Origin: CAIYTF01 sp963664845 | Lineage (GTDB): Bacteria > Bacteroidota > Ignavibacteria > Ignavibacteriales > Ignavibacteriaceae | Length of the DNA stretch: 64,000 nucleotides | Direction of reading: 5' to 3' | Assembly (NCBI GenBank): GCA_963664845.1 | Contig: OY761615.1 | Span: 5,394,001 to 5,458,000, forward strand | Part shown: positions 17,464 to 26,891 of the stretch, one piece after another | Layout: each line of letters starts with the position of its first letter | Position numbering within the stretch: position 1 is the first letter of the stretch | Notes under the pieces: generated by a model | Database searches by the model: none | Seen by the model: only the letters and a program-made list of their open reading frames with translations | Told to the model about the DNA's origin: nothing | Translations under genes and position numbers: made by a program

Positions 17464-18348
17464 ATGAAAATAGAAGTTGACAAGCAAGCCGGTTTTTGCT
17501 GGGGTGTTGTCAGGGCAATTGATTTTGCCGAACAGGAATTGAAAAAAGCGGAAAAACTTTATTCTCTGGGTGATATTATTCACAACGCTGCCGAAGTGAA
17601 ACGTCTTGCAGCTATGGGACTTTCGACAATCTCTGTCGCTGATTTGAACACCATACCCTCAGGTAGCAGGGTTTTGATCAGGGCACATGGTGAACCGCCG
17701 GCGACCTATAAAACTGCCCGGGAACGAGGAATTGAACTGATTGATGCCACCTGTCCGGTGGTAACGAAGGTTCAGGAACGGATACGACGATTCGTGAACC
17801 GGAATTTCCAAATTGTGATCTTCGGAAAACGAGATCACGCTGAAGTGATTGGCTTACAGGGAGTTACGGGCGGAAAAGCTATAGTGGTACACAGCAGGGA
17901 GGAAGCGCTTGAATTTGTCGATTTTTCCCGACCAACGGTGCTTTTTTCACAGACAACCATGGACCGGGACACTTTCAGGGTGATCGCAGATGCCCTTAAA
18001 AGTAAGATAGCAGAGTTCGAAATTGGTTCAATTGAGGAAACCGCAGTGGAATTCCACGCTAAAGACACCATTTGTGGTCAGGTCTCCGGCAGAGAAAAGA
18101 AACTGAGGGAGTTCGCAAAGTGCTACGATATTGTTATCTTTACAGCCGGGAAAAAAAGCAGCAATGGGAAAGTTCTGTTTGCCATTGCAAAAGAAGAAAA
18201 CAAACGTACCTATTTTATCGAGTCAAACGATGAAATTGACTGGAACTGGTTCAACGGAGTGAACTCTGTTGGTATAACCGGAGCAACATCAACCCCGCAA
18301 TGGGCGATGGAAGAAGTTAAAGAGCTTATAAATTCAAAGTATAATTGA
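17464..18348 (+). CDS. ispH: 4-hydroxy-3-methylbut-2-enyl diphosphate reductase
   Basis: Last enzyme of the MEP isoprenoid pathway. It reduces HMBPP to IPP and DMAPP with a [4Fe-4S] cluster. The 294-residue protein keeps the three cluster cysteines: Cys12 in AGFCWGV, one in DATCPVV near 97, and one in DTICGQVSGR near 203. It also has the RAHGEPP segment and a C-terminal VGITGATSTPQWAMEEV. The third-Cys region reads TICGQVSGREKK, slightly different from the common TIC-AT-RQ form. It is placed between cmk and rpsA and is probably transcribed with cmk. Confidence 0.95.
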   Translation: MKIEVDKQAGFCWGVVRAIDFAEQELKKAEKLYSLGDIIHNAAEVKRLAAMGLSTISVADLNTIPSGSRVLIRAHGEPPATYKTARERGIELIDATCPVVTKVQERIRRFVNRNFQIVIFGKRDHAEVIGLQGVTGGKAIVVHSREEALEFVDFSRPTVLFSQTTMDRDTFRVIADALKSKIAEFEIGSIEETAVEFHAKDTICGQVSGREKKLREFAKCYDIVIFTAGKKSSNGKVLFAIAKEENKRTYFIESNDEIDWNWFNGVNSVGITGATSTPQWAMEEVKELINSKYN

Positions 18349-18442
18349 GTTTTCGCCATCAATATATGTATAACTAAATGAGTTCTTCTCTCTGTAAGAT
18401 GGCGTGCAGTGATGAAGGACAAAGTTCATTATCGGAGGTTTA

Positions 18443-20329
18443 ATGTCCGAACAGAATAAAAGCAATGAGTTGATCATGGCTGAAGAATACGAAAAATCCA
18501 AAAAATTTTTCGGAGACGAAGAATACTCACCCGAAGAGTTCGCGGCCCTTTCAAGACTCTATAACGAGTCATTCCCCAACCGCAAACAAGGCGAAATCGT
18601 TAAAGGAAAAGTCGTAAGAATCCTTGATGATACCGTCATCGTTGACGTAGGCTTCAAATCAGAAGGATCAATCTCAAAAGATCAGTTCTCAAACATGAAA
18701 GATTTGAAAATTGGTCAGGAGATCGAAGTTGTGCTCGAAAGCGTAGAAGATCACGACGGAAATCTCGTACTTAGCAAACAACGTGCAGACTTCCTGCGCA
18801 TCTGGGAACGCGTTCTTGGAGCTCATGACAATAATGAGACCATTGGCGGCAGAATCCTCAGAAGGATCAAAGGCGGTATGGTTGTCGATCTTATCGGCAT
18901 GGAAGCTTTCCTTCCAGGCTCACAGATCGATGTTCGTCCTATCCGTGATTTCGACGCGCTTGTTGGTAAGGAAATGGAATTCCGTGTTGTCAAAGTTAAC
19001 GTGGCAACCGAGAACGTTGTTGTGTCCCATAAAATTCTTGTTGAAGAAGAATTTGCCGATCAAAGAAAAGCAATTCTTGAGAAACTGGAAAAAGGGCAGA
19101 TACTTGAAGGAACAGTTAAGGCAATCACAGACTTCGGTGTGTTCGTTGACCTTGGCGGCGTAGATGGCTTGGTTCATATTACCGACTTAAGTTGGGGCAG
19201 AATTAATCACCCGAACGAAGTTGTTAAATTAGACCAGACAATTAACGTTGTTGTAACTGATTTCGACGAGGAAAAGAAGAGAATCTCCTTAAGCTTGAAG
19301 AAATTACTCCCGCACCCCTGGGAAAATATTAACGAAAAACTCAAAATTGGTGAAAAAGTTTCAGGACGGGTTGTGTCATTGACCGATTACGGCGCTTTTA
19401 TCGAAATCGAAAAAGGCATCGAAGGTCTTATCCACAATTCTGAAATGAGCTGGACACAGCATGTTAAACATCCGTCACAGATGGTATCAATGGGACAGGT
19501 TGTTGATGCAGTTGTTCTTCACCTTGACAAAGACGACAAGAAAATTTCACTTGGCATGAAACAGTTGGAGCCGGATCCATGGCAGGAACTGATGCAGAAA
19601 TATCCGGTCGGTTCAAAACACGAAGGTATTGCAAGAAACCTCACAAACTTCGGCGTGTTTGTTGAACTTGAACCTGGTATTGATGGATTGGTTCATATTT
19701 CTGACCTTTCATGGACGAAGAAAATCCGCCACCCGGGTGAAGTTGTGAAAAAAGGCGAACGCCTTGAAGTAACCGTTCTTGCTGTAGATATGGAACAAAG
19801 AAAGATTTCCCTTGGCCACAAACAGATCTATGAAAATCCATGGGAAAGATTCGGAACGCTTTATGCTTCCGGAACTGAAGCAAAAGGTAAAGTCGTAAGG
19901 ATCATCGAAAAAGGATTGATCGTTGAATTACCGGAAAGAGTTGACGGATTCATTCCTGCAACCCAGCTTTCACCGTCAAGAATAAAGAATCTGGCCGTTC
20001 ATTTCCCGGTTGACACTGACCTGGTTATGAAGGTTATTGAATTCGACAAAGACAGCAAGAAAATCGTATTAAGCTCATTACACTGGTTGAAAGAACAACC
20101 GGAAGATGTTATCGAAGAGTATATCGCGAAACACAAACTCGAAAGAGTTTCTGCATCCGATATTAAAAATGCAGAACCGGCTGCTGCTGACCCAACGGAT
20201 TTCCCAACCTTTGAACTTGATGCACCTGCACCAAGAACAAATTTTGAGAGAAAAGAACGTCCTGCTCCAAAAGCAGAACCGGAAGCCGCTGAAAGCACAG
20301 AAGAAGCTGCTCCTGAAGCTCAGGCATAA
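18443..20329 (+). CDS. rpsA: 30S ribosomal protein S1
   Basis: S1 binds mRNA on the small subunit and helps initiation on structured leaders. The 628-residue protein contains six S1/OB repeats: two diverged N-terminal repeats (about 47-115 and 132-200), three strongly alike (about 218-288, 303-375, 390-462, each with a motif like FGVFVDL..GVDGLVHI), and a sixth near 477-545. The tail after ~560 is rich in Ala, Pro and Glu and looks disordered. A good ribosome binding site, GGAGG, lies 6 nt before the ATG. Codon use is even and strongly biased, as in highly expressed genes. A strong terminator follows 22 bp downstream. Confidence 0.97.
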   Translation: MSEQNKSNELIMAEEYEKSKKFFGDEEYSPEEFAALSRLYNESFPNRKQGEIVKGKVVRILDDTVIVDVGFKSEGSISKDQFSNMKDLKIGQEIEVVLESVEDHDGNLVLSKQRADFLRIWERVLGAHDNNETIGGRILRRIKGGMVVDLIGMEAFLPGSQIDVRPIRDFDALVGKEMEFRVVKVNVATENVVVSHKILVEEEFADQRKAILEKLEKGQILEGTVKAITDFGVFVDLGGVDGLVHITDLSWGRINHPNEVVKLDQTINVVVTDFDEEKKRISLSLKKLLPHPWENINEKLKIGEKVSGRVVSLTDYGAFIEIEKGIEGLIHNSEMSWTQHVKHPSQMVSMGQVVDAVVLHLDKDDKKISLGMKQLEPDPWQELMQKYPVGSKHEGIARNLTNFGVFVELEPGIDGLVHISDLSWTKKIRHPGEVVKKGERLEVTVLAVDMEQRKISLGHKQIYENPWERFGTLYASGTEAKGKVVRIIEKGLIVELPERVDGFIPATQLSPSRIKNLAVHFPVDTDLVMKVIEFDKDSKKIVLSSLHWLKEQPEDVIEEYIAKHKLERVSASDIKNAEPAAADPTDFPTFELDAPAPRTNFERKERPAPKAEPEAAESTEEAAPEAQA

Positions 20330-20350
20330 CAGCTTAAACTGAATCTATCA

Positions 20351-20394
20351 AGCGAAGCGGAAAGAATTTATTCTATCCGCTTCGCTTTTGTTTT
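20351..20394 (+). terminator. Rho-independent terminator of rpsA
   Basis: A perfect 11-bp stem, AGCGAAGCGGA (20351-20361) with TCCGCTTCGCT (20376-20386), has a 14-nt loop and is followed by TTTGTTTT. It ends the rpsA transcript before mtaB. Confidence 0.9.
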
Positions 20395-20433
20395 AAGATG
20401 CAAAAACACGTATAACGTAGTAACAAAAACCAA

Positions 20434-21756
20434 ATGCCAAGAAAAGCAGCGTTTTACACACTCGGTTGTAAATTAAACTACTCCGAAACATCGTTGATAG
20501 GGAAATCATTCGCTGAGAACGGGTTTCAGGTCGTTAATTTTGATACACCGGCAGATGTATATGTGATCAACACGTGCAGCGTCACGGAAAATGCCGAAAA
20601 GGAATGCCGGCAGGTTGTTCGCCGTGCCCTCAAAACCAATCCGGAGGCCTTCATCGCGGTAACCGGCTGCTATGCACAACTGCGTCCCGAAGAAATAGTC
20701 AGAATACCGGGAGTGGATGTTGTACTTGGCTCCAACGAAAAATTCCGGCTGTTTTCGCTGATTAACTCTTTTAAAAAAAATGATCTGGCCTGTATACATG
20801 TTTCACCGACTGAGGACATGAAGGATGAATTCCATATCTCATATTCCTCTGAGGACGATTCGCGTACTAGAGCCTTTCTTAAGATCCAGGACGGGTGCGA
20901 TTATAAATGCACGTTTTGTACCATTCCCGCAGCACGGGGTGCAAGCCGAAGCGCTTCTCCGGAAAAGGCTGTCCAACATCTTGAGAACCTTATCGGACAA
21001 GGGTATAAAGAGATTATTCTCACCGGAGTTAACATTGGCGATTATGAACATGGAGACAACGATTTTTATTCGTTGCTCAAGAAATTACTATCGGTCGAAG
21101 GTGATTTTCGCCTTCGCATCAGTTCTATTGAACCCAATTTGCTGACTGACCGTATTCTGGAACTGACGGCCGGCTCAGACAAAATATGCAATCATTTTCA
21201 CATTCCTCTGCAAAGCGGATCACCAAAGGTGCTTCGTTTGATGCAGCGCCGCTACACCGCCGATTTTTACCGTGACCTGATTCACAGGGTGAAAAACAAA
21301 ATTCCGGAAGCGGGCATTGGCGTTGATGTTATTGTTGGTTTTCCGGGAGAGACGGATCAGGATTTTCTCGATACTCATTCTTTCCTGAGGGAATTGCCCA
21401 TTTCCTATTTACACGTATTTACTTATTCCGAACGCCCCGATACCAAGGCAATCAATATGTCCGGAAAAGTTGATGTCTTTGCGAGAAAGGAAAGGAATCG
21501 TATTTTACGTATTCTAAGTGAGAAAAAAAGAGCAGAATTCTATAATGCGCAAATCGGAGCAATTCTTGACCCTGTTTTCGAAAAACAAAATGATCATGGG
21601 ATTATGAAGGGCTTTTCATCAAATTATACCCGTATTCATACCGTGTACGATGAAACGTATATTAATGAAATCGGAAAAGTGAAAATAACGGAAGCTTCTG
21701 CTACTTATTGTTACGCTGAACCAATTAATAAAAATCTCCTGTCTGAGGTAATATGA
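20434..21756 (+). CDS. mtaB: tRNA N6-threonylcarbamoyladenosine (t6A37) methylthiotransferase MtaB-like
   Basis: A radical-SAM methylthiotransferase that converts t6A to ms2t6A at position 37 of ANN-decoding tRNAs. The N-terminal UPF0004 domain supplies Cys12 (YTLGCKLN), Cys48 (NTCSVT) and Cys79 (TGCYAQ) for the auxiliary cluster. The radical-SAM site is CDYKCTFC at 155-162. A short C-terminal TRAM-like segment follows the SAM core. The N-terminal LGCKLNYSE form is typical of MtaB (YqeV) rather than MiaB or RimO. The 3' end overlaps the next gene by 4 nt (ATGA), which suggests coupling with that uncharacterised protein. Confidence 0.93.
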   Translation: MPRKAAFYTLGCKLNYSETSLIGKSFAENGFQVVNFDTPADVYVINTCSVTENAEKECRQVVRRALKTNPEAFIAVTGCYAQLRPEEIVRIPGVDVVLGSNEKFRLFSLINSFKKNDLACIHVSPTEDMKDEFHISYSSEDDSRTRAFLKIQDGCDYKCTFCTIPAARGASRSASPEKAVQHLENLIGQGYKEIILTGVNIGDYEHGDNDFYSLLKKLLSVEGDFRLRISSIEPNLLTDRILELTAGSDKICNHFHIPLQSGSPKVLRLMQRRYTADFYRDLIHRVKNKIPEAGIGVDVIVGFPGETDQDFLDTHSFLRELPISYLHVFTYSERPDTKAINMSGKVDVFARKERNRILRILSEKKRAEFYNAQIGAILDPVFEKQNDHGIMKGFSSNYTRIHTVYDETYINEIGKVKITEASATYCYAEPINKNLLSEVI

Positions 21757-22481
21757 AATTCGTCTTTATTACGTTACTGATCGTGTGTTCACAACTGTTA
21801 ACTGCTCAAGGTTTGCTGGATTTACAGCATCCCAAACTAAACCCACAGGCAGATATGCCTAAGGTGAATACGGTTTCCAATGGAGAAAAAAAATCTCCCG
21901 CGCTCGCAATTTTACTATCCGGCTTGTTGCCCGGTATGGGGGAACTGTATGCGGGGACGTTTTCGACCAGCGGGAAATATTTTACCATTTGTGAAGGCGC
22001 CTTCATCACTACTTATATAGGCATCAGTTCATATGCAAGCTGGCAAAAAGCCAACTTCAAATCGTATGCGGTTAAGAACGGGGAAGTCAACGGGCAGAAC
22101 TTTTCGGATGATTTTTATGCTACCATCAGTAATTATTCGAATATCAAGCAATATAATGATGAAAAAGCATTATACGGCCAATACAGCCAACTGTATGATT
22201 CCCAAACAGCTCATTGGGACTGGAAAACAGAAACTAACCGGAAAGAATATCGAACAATGTGGGTTGCAACCCAACATGCAAATAACAATTTGCGCTTTGT
22301 TGTGGGTGCTATGCTTCTCAACCGGCTGTTCAGCATTATAGATGCAGTGCGTTCTGTAACCGCGCACAACAAAAGCATTGATGCTGCTTCTGCGGCAACG
22401 GTGAATGAGCCAAATTTTCTGCTCAGCGCCTATCCGGCAGAATTCAATTCGGTCGTACTAAACTGCAGGTATAATTTTTAG
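21753..22481 (+). CDS. Uncharacterised exported protein with DUF5683-like membrane segments
   Basis: A 242-residue protein. Residues 1-19 are a signal peptide (…LLTAQ). A hydrophobic pair, SPALAILLSGLLPGMGELYAG and the following FITTYIG stretch, carries the LPGxGxxY pattern seen in DUF5683-like proteins of Bacteroidetes. The middle is rich in Tyr, Asn and Gln, and a second hydrophobic segment near 190 (VVGAMLLNRLFSIIDAV) precedes a C-terminus ending in Phe (VVLNCRYNF), as in outer-membrane proteins. It starts within the last four bases of mtaB. Function is unknown. Confidence 0.75.
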   Translation: MKFVFITLLIVCSQLLTAQGLLDLQHPKLNPQADMPKVNTVSNGEKKSPALAILLSGLLPGMGELYAGTFSTSGKYFTICEGAFITTYIGISSYASWQKANFKSYAVKNGEVNGQNFSDDFYATISNYSNIKQYNDEKALYGQYSQLYDSQTAHWDWKTETNRKEYRTMWVATQHANNNLRFVVGAMLLNRLFSIIDAVRSVTAHNKSIDAASAATVNEPNFLLSAYPAEFNSVVLNCRYNF

Positions 22482-22575
22482 GCGGATTATTGTTCGATTT
22501 ACATCGGGGATCCAAAATGCGTTGGAGCTGCAGCTTTTTGCTGTACTGAATATATTAACTTATCGCGTTTACGGT

Positions 22576-23931
22576 CTAAAATCTCAGGGTAAACGTTGTC
22601 TCTTTTCCCGGAACAGATTGGACACGAATGTTCCCTCCGTGAGAGCGCATTATTTGCCGTGAGAGGCTCAGGCCAATCCCGGAACCTTCCTTTTTTGTGC
22701 TGAAGAAGGGTATAAAAATCTTCTCAATTGCCAGCTCGTCAATTCCTTCTCCGTTATCTTTAACCTGAATTGTTGTTCGTCCACGCTCATCTATCTGTGC
22801 CTGAAGTGCAATTTTCGGTAAAATGGTCTGAGCAAGTGCATGGATTGAGTTCAGAAGCAGATTAATTAGTACCTGTTCAATCAGTACTGAGTCGGCGGTA
22901 ACCTCCAACGATGAAGGAGTGATCTGTGTTTCCAGTTGTATTCCGGCCGTCGCCAGCTTCGACTCCATTAGTTTCACTGTTCTTGAGAACAAATCACTCA
23001 CAGGAATTATACTAAAATCAGGTTTGGGGATTTTAACCAGGCTCCTGTAATTTTCGACAAAATGTATTAGGCCTTCGCTTCGGTTCTTTATTGAATCAAC
23101 AGCGAGGTGAAAGTCTTCCAGCGTTTCTTTATTCGGAATTGTACCATTATTGGATGCTTCGAGCATGTTTTGCATAGTTCCGGCGAGGGAGGATATGGGA
23201 GTGATCGAATTCATTATTTCATGAGTAAGGACGCGGATAAGCTTCTGCCAGGCTTCCATTTCCTGTTCTTCCATTTCGCTCTGTATATTTTGCAGTGCAA
23301 TGAGGGTGAAATTTTCGTTGCGCATTTTAAACCCGGTGGCGTAAATAAATATCTGAAGCAGTTCATTGTTCACCACAGCCTTAACGATTTTCTTTTCGCC
23401 TGCCTTGATCGAAAACAATTCATTTGCCATTGCAAGGTTTTTGTGTTTAAGTGCCGTGATATCCTTAAGATGTGGCACCTGGAGTATCTTTTTCGCCGCG
23501 TTATTAATAAATTCGACTTTGCCGGATGAGCAATAGGAAATTAAGCCTATCCCAATATGTTGAATGACTGTCTGCAGGTAACGGTTATTCTCTTCCTTTT
23601 CTGCCCGGGCCAGTTTGAAACCCTCAATCACTTCTGCCAACGAATCACTCAGATATTTGTATGAACCACCGCGCGCATCATTATTAAATACCGTTGAAAA
23701 ATCCGAATATTTTACGGAACGGATGAAGTGTGCTACATCCCTGTTGGTTTTGTCTACGTAACGGATAAGATAATGCACTTGTATGACGAGTAAAAACCCA
23801 ATAATGCTCAGTATGAGGTAGCTTTGCGATTGCAGATATCCAAGAGCCGCCATCCAGGTAGTAATGACCAGTAAAAGTATTCTGGCAAAAATGTTAAGCC
23901 GGTATTCTTTCAAAAACGCTGTTTTATTCAT
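22576..23931 (-). CDS. Sensor histidine kinase, NtrB/Y-like
   Basis: A 451-residue membrane histidine kinase. Two N-terminal transmembrane segments (about 13-50) are followed by a PAS-like region (IQHIGIGLISYCSSGKVEF), the HisKA box LTHEIMNSITPIS with the phospho-accepting His near 235, and the ATPase domain with N box LINLLLNSIHAL, DNGEGID, FIPFFSTKKEGSGIGLSL (F and G2 boxes). It lies 23 bp downstream of the NtrC-type regulator on the same strand and is surely its partner. The signal is unknown. Given the divergent export operon, membrane stress or a transported compound is likely. Confidence 0.94.
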   Translation of the reverse strand: MNKTAFLKEYRLNIFARILLLVITTWMAALGYLQSQSYLILSIIGFLLVIQVHYLIRYVDKTNRDVAHFIRSVKYSDFSTVFNNDARGGSYKYLSDSLAEVIEGFKLARAEKEENNRYLQTVIQHIGIGLISYCSSGKVEFINNAAKKILQVPHLKDITALKHKNLAMANELFSIKAGEKKIVKAVVNNELLQIFIYATGFKMRNENFTLIALQNIQSEMEEQEMEAWQKLIRVLTHEIMNSITPISSLAGTMQNMLEASNNGTIPNKETLEDFHLAVDSIKNRSEGLIHFVENYRSLVKIPKPDFSIIPVSDLFSRTVKLMESKLATAGIQLETQITPSSLEVTADSVLIEQVLINLLLNSIHALAQTILPKIALQAQIDERGRTTIQVKDNGEGIDELAIEKIFIPFFSTKKEGSGIGLSLSRQIMRSHGGNIRVQSVPGKETTFTLRF

Positions 23932-23954
23932 TTACATTCCTGAATGCATTAGTT

Positions 23955-25322
23955 TTATAGGCCAAATTTTTCTATCCGCCGGTAAAGTGCAGTCCGGGTT
24001 AATCCCAATTCCTTAGCCGCTTTGGTCACGTTGCCCTCATTTTTGATCAGTATTTTCTTAATGACCGATCGTTCAATTTCTTCCAAATTATAGTTTTCCA
24101 ACGAAATCTCGTCCTTTGCAGGTTTGTCATTAAAGAAAAAATCAGCCGGCATGAGTGTAGCAGAATCGCACAATATCACAGCACGCTCCAATGCATGCTG
24201 CAGTTCACGCACATTCCCCGGCCATTGATAGTGTCTGAGTTTGCTCAACGTGACCTGATGAAATGATAATTCGGGTTTATGGTATTTTCTTTTATATAAG
24301 TTAAGGAAATGGGTTGCAAGAATAAGGATATCATTATCCCGTTCCCGCAATGGAGGTACCGAAACTTCAATGGTGTTGATGCGGTAAAGAAGATCCTGTC
24401 GGAAACGATTCTCAGCTACCATTTTATGAATGGGCATATTGGTAGCACAAATCAGTCTTATATCTATTGGACGTTCCTTATGTGAACCAACCCGCGTGAC
24501 AACGCGGTTTTGCAGAACACTCAGTAGTTTGGCCTGTAATTCTAGTGACAGGTTACCAATTTCGTCAAGAAATAATGTGCCATTTGATGCCGCTTCGAAA
24601 CGTCCGGGATGATCCTCCCTGGCATCGGTAAATGCGCCCTTTACATATCCAAACAATTCACTTTCAAAAAGAGACTGACTTATAGAGCCCATATCAACAC
24701 TGATGAATACTTCCTGGGCGCGGTTTGATTTCCTGTGCAGCGCACGGGCAATGAGCTCTTTCCCCGAACCATTTTCACCGAGGATAAGAACATTGGCATC
24801 GGTCGCGGCTACTTTTTCAATTTTGCCAAAGAGGTGCTTCATCGGATCTGATGAGCCTATTATGTCATGGAAAGTACGGTCAATGTCGTTGCTGAGTTGT
24901 TGCTGACGAATGGTCATGCTCTCCAATTCACAGCGCGATTCACGCAACTTAAGAGCAGAGGACAATGTGGCGAGGAGCTTCTCATTCTGCCAGGGTTTCA
25001 ATACAAAGTCAGTTGCTCCTTCCTTCATTGCCTGAACTGCGGTTTCTATATCGCCATACGCAGTAATTAGGATTACAACAGCAAGCGGATCAATTTTAAG
25101 TATCTCCTGAAGCCAGAAAAAACCTTCCTGACCACTGGTGATATCTTTGGTGAAATTCATATCCAGAAAAATTACGTCGTAGCTGTTCTGCTGTAACAGG
25201 GCCGGGATCATGTTGGGGCTTTTCTCAGTATGAATTGAACCGACATGTTGTTTGAGAAGCAGTTTTGCTGCCAGCAAGACATCTTCGTTGTCGTCGATGA
25301 TGAGAACATTGCTTTGATTCAT
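23955..25322 (-). CDS. Sigma-54-dependent response regulator (NtrC family)
   Basis: A 455-residue activator. The receiver domain (1-120) has the phosphorylation site in VIFLDMNF near 54. The AAA+ domain has Walker A GENGSGKE near 176, the sigma-54 contact loop GAFTDA near 227 (a common variant of GAFTGA), and Walker B TLFLDEIGN. The C-terminus is a Fis-type HTH (GNVTKAAKELGLTRTALYRR). Such proteins remodel RNA polymerase bound by sigma-54 after phosphorylation. It is divergent from the export operon, and the intergenic region holds a sigma-54 promoter and two similar upstream repeats, so that operon is the obvious target. Confidence 0.96.
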   Translation of the reverse strand: MNQSNVLIIDDNEDVLLAAKLLLKQHVGSIHTEKSPNMIPALLQQNSYDVIFLDMNFTKDITSGQEGFFWLQEILKIDPLAVVILITAYGDIETAVQAMKEGATDFVLKPWQNEKLLATLSSALKLRESRCELESMTIRQQQLSNDIDRTFHDIIGSSDPMKHLFGKIEKVAATDANVLILGENGSGKELIARALHRKSNRAQEVFISVDMGSISQSLFESELFGYVKGAFTDAREDHPGRFEAASNGTLFLDEIGNLSLELQAKLLSVLQNRVVTRVGSHKERPIDIRLICATNMPIHKMVAENRFRQDLLYRINTIEVSVPPLRERDNDILILATHFLNLYKRKYHKPELSFHQVTLSKLRHYQWPGNVRELQHALERAVILCDSATLMPADFFFNDKPAKDEISLENYNLEEIERSVIKKILIKNEGNVTKAAKELGLTRTALYRRIEKFGL

Positions 25323-25442
25323 GTGTGCCTGTATGAGGAGATTAATATTGAATACTGACTACCTTAAAACATACTCCGGAGAGTTTAGCAAAAAACATAC
25401 CGGAAACATTATGCCCAAATATAGCAAAAGACCGGTACATGG

Positions 25443-25478
25443 TGTACGGAAACGAACACTCCTGTCACGAAAACGGAC
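25443..25478 (+). promoter_or_regulatory. Two upstream activator sites for the NtrC-type regulator
   Basis: Two direct copies read TGT(C)ACGRAAACGRAC, at 25443-25457 (TGTACGGAAACGAAC) and 25463-25478 (TGTCACGAAAACGGAC), 20 bp apart or about two helical turns. Each is embedded in an imperfect palindrome (GTGTACGG..CGAACAC and GAAAACGGACGGTTTTC). They lie about 65-100 bp upstream of the sigma-54 promoter, the usual enhancer position. The binding protein is inferred from gene order. Confidence 0.6.
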
Positions 25479-25540
25479 GGTTTTCATTTTCAGTATTCCA
25501 TATATTGCATTTTTGAATCAAAAACGAGAAAAAATTCTGT

Positions 25541-25556
25541 TGGCACGCCATTTGTT
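25541..25556 (+). promoter_or_regulatory. Sigma-54 promoter of the export operon
   Basis: TGGCACG-CCAT-TTGTT matches the -24/-12 consensus TGGCACG-N4-TTGCW at every position but one (T for C at -12), with exact spacing. The predicted transcript start is near 25567, about 23 nt before the ATG at 25590. Confidence 0.85.
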
Positions 25557-25589
25557 TAATTAGGTCATAACACTATAAGGTTTTCGAAA

Positions 25590-26840
25590 ATGGACCGGAA
25601 GATCGAACACAAAAAATGGACAGGAAAATCAATCGCAATACTTGGCTTATCGGCCTTGTTTGCGATTATTATGATATACCAGTTTGTGTTCAGTACACAA
25701 TACCGGAAACTGAACCAGGATAAAGAAAAAATTTCTATCACGACTGTTAAAAAGGGAATTTTCAGGGACTATATCCCGGTTACCGGAACAGTTCTGCCAA
25801 AAGAAACTTATTATCTGGATGTGGTTGAGGGAGGTCGCATTATCGAAAAATACGTTGACGAAGGAACAATTGTAAAGGCAGGGACTCCTCTTATCCGTCT
25901 GGAAAACGCACAACTTACCTTGAATACAATATACAATCAGGCACAGGTAGTGCAACAGGAAAACAACCTCCGGTCTTTTAGGTTACAATTGGAACAGAAC
26001 AAGCTAGCCCTGCAAAACCAACTGCTCCAGCTCGATGTACAATTGCAAAACCAGAAGCGCATATACAATACCAACAAGGCATTGCACGACAAGAAACTGG
26101 TGGCAGACGCAGTGTTTGAGGAGAGTCGTGACCAATTTGATTTTTTGCAAAAGAGCAGAAAGCTCACGGTGGAAGCCTATCATTTGGATTCCATATCACG
26201 TAATGAACAAATTCACCAATTAGAGTCATCGGTTGTCACGTTTCAAAAGAATCTTAAGATAATTGAAGAACAGTTTTCAAATCTCGTGGTAAAAGCGCCT
26301 ATAAACGGACAGTTAACGGCACTCAATGCAGAAATTGGTAAATCCATAAGCACCGGACAGAACATTGGACAAATAGATAATACCGATTCATATAAAGTAA
26401 AAATAGAAATTGATGAGCATTATATATCGCGTGTGAAAGAAGGACAGTTTGGCGAATGCTCTCTTGATGGAAAGACGTATAAGCTCCAAATTAAAAGAGT
26501 TTATGTGCAGGTCAATGGGGGTAAATTCCAAGCCGATATGACTTTCACGGATGAAACACCGGCGGATCTTAGAAGGGGTCAAACATTCCACATCCGGCTG
26601 GATTTGGGTGGCGAAAGTGATGCCTTGCTGGTGGATGCCGGTTCGTTCTTCCAGGTAACCGGCGGTCAATGGATCTTTGTGCTTGATTACTCCGGGAACA
26701 CTGCTGAAAAACGGACAATAAAGATTGGACGACAAAACCCGGAATATTTCGAAGTGAAGGAAGGCTTAAGAGCAGGTGACAAAGTCATAACCTCTTCTTA
26801 TGATGATTACAAAGAGATCAATAAGTTGATACTAAATTAA
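25590..26840 (+). CDS. MacA/HlyD-type periplasmic adaptor of an ABC export system
   Basis: A 416-residue membrane fusion protein. One N-terminal transmembrane helix (IAILGLSALFAIIMIYQFVF) is followed by a split lipoyl/barrel-hybrid region (TVLPKETYYLDVVEGGRI...), a long Gln/Leu-rich coiled coil (about 110-220), and the returning barrel segment (VKAPINGQLTALNAEIGKSI). Such adaptors join an inner-membrane ABC exporter to an outer-membrane channel. It is the first gene of an operon with one ATPase and two permease genes, controlled by the divergent two-component pair through sigma-54. No TolC-like gene is adjacent, so the outer channel must come from elsewhere. Confidence 0.93.
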   Translation: MDRKIEHKKWTGKSIAILGLSALFAIIMIYQFVFSTQYRKLNQDKEKISITTVKKGIFRDYIPVTGTVLPKETYYLDVVEGGRIIEKYVDEGTIVKAGTPLIRLENAQLTLNTIYNQAQVVQQENNLRSFRLQLEQNKLALQNQLLQLDVQLQNQKRIYNTNKALHDKKLVADAVFEESRDQFDFLQKSRKLTVEAYHLDSISRNEQIHQLESSVVTFQKNLKIIEEQFSNLVVKAPINGQLTALNAEIGKSISTGQNIGQIDNTDSYKVKIEIDEHYISRVKEGQFGECSLDGKTYKLQIKRVYVQVNGGKFQADMTFTDETPADLRRGQTFHIRLDLGGESDALLVDAGSFFQVTGGQWIFVLDYSGNTAEKRTIKIGRQNPEYFEVKEGLRAGDKVITSSYDDYKEINKLILN

Positions 26841-26891
26841 AAACGTTATGCAGTACATACAACCATTTAAATTCTGATTAAAGGATACAAT

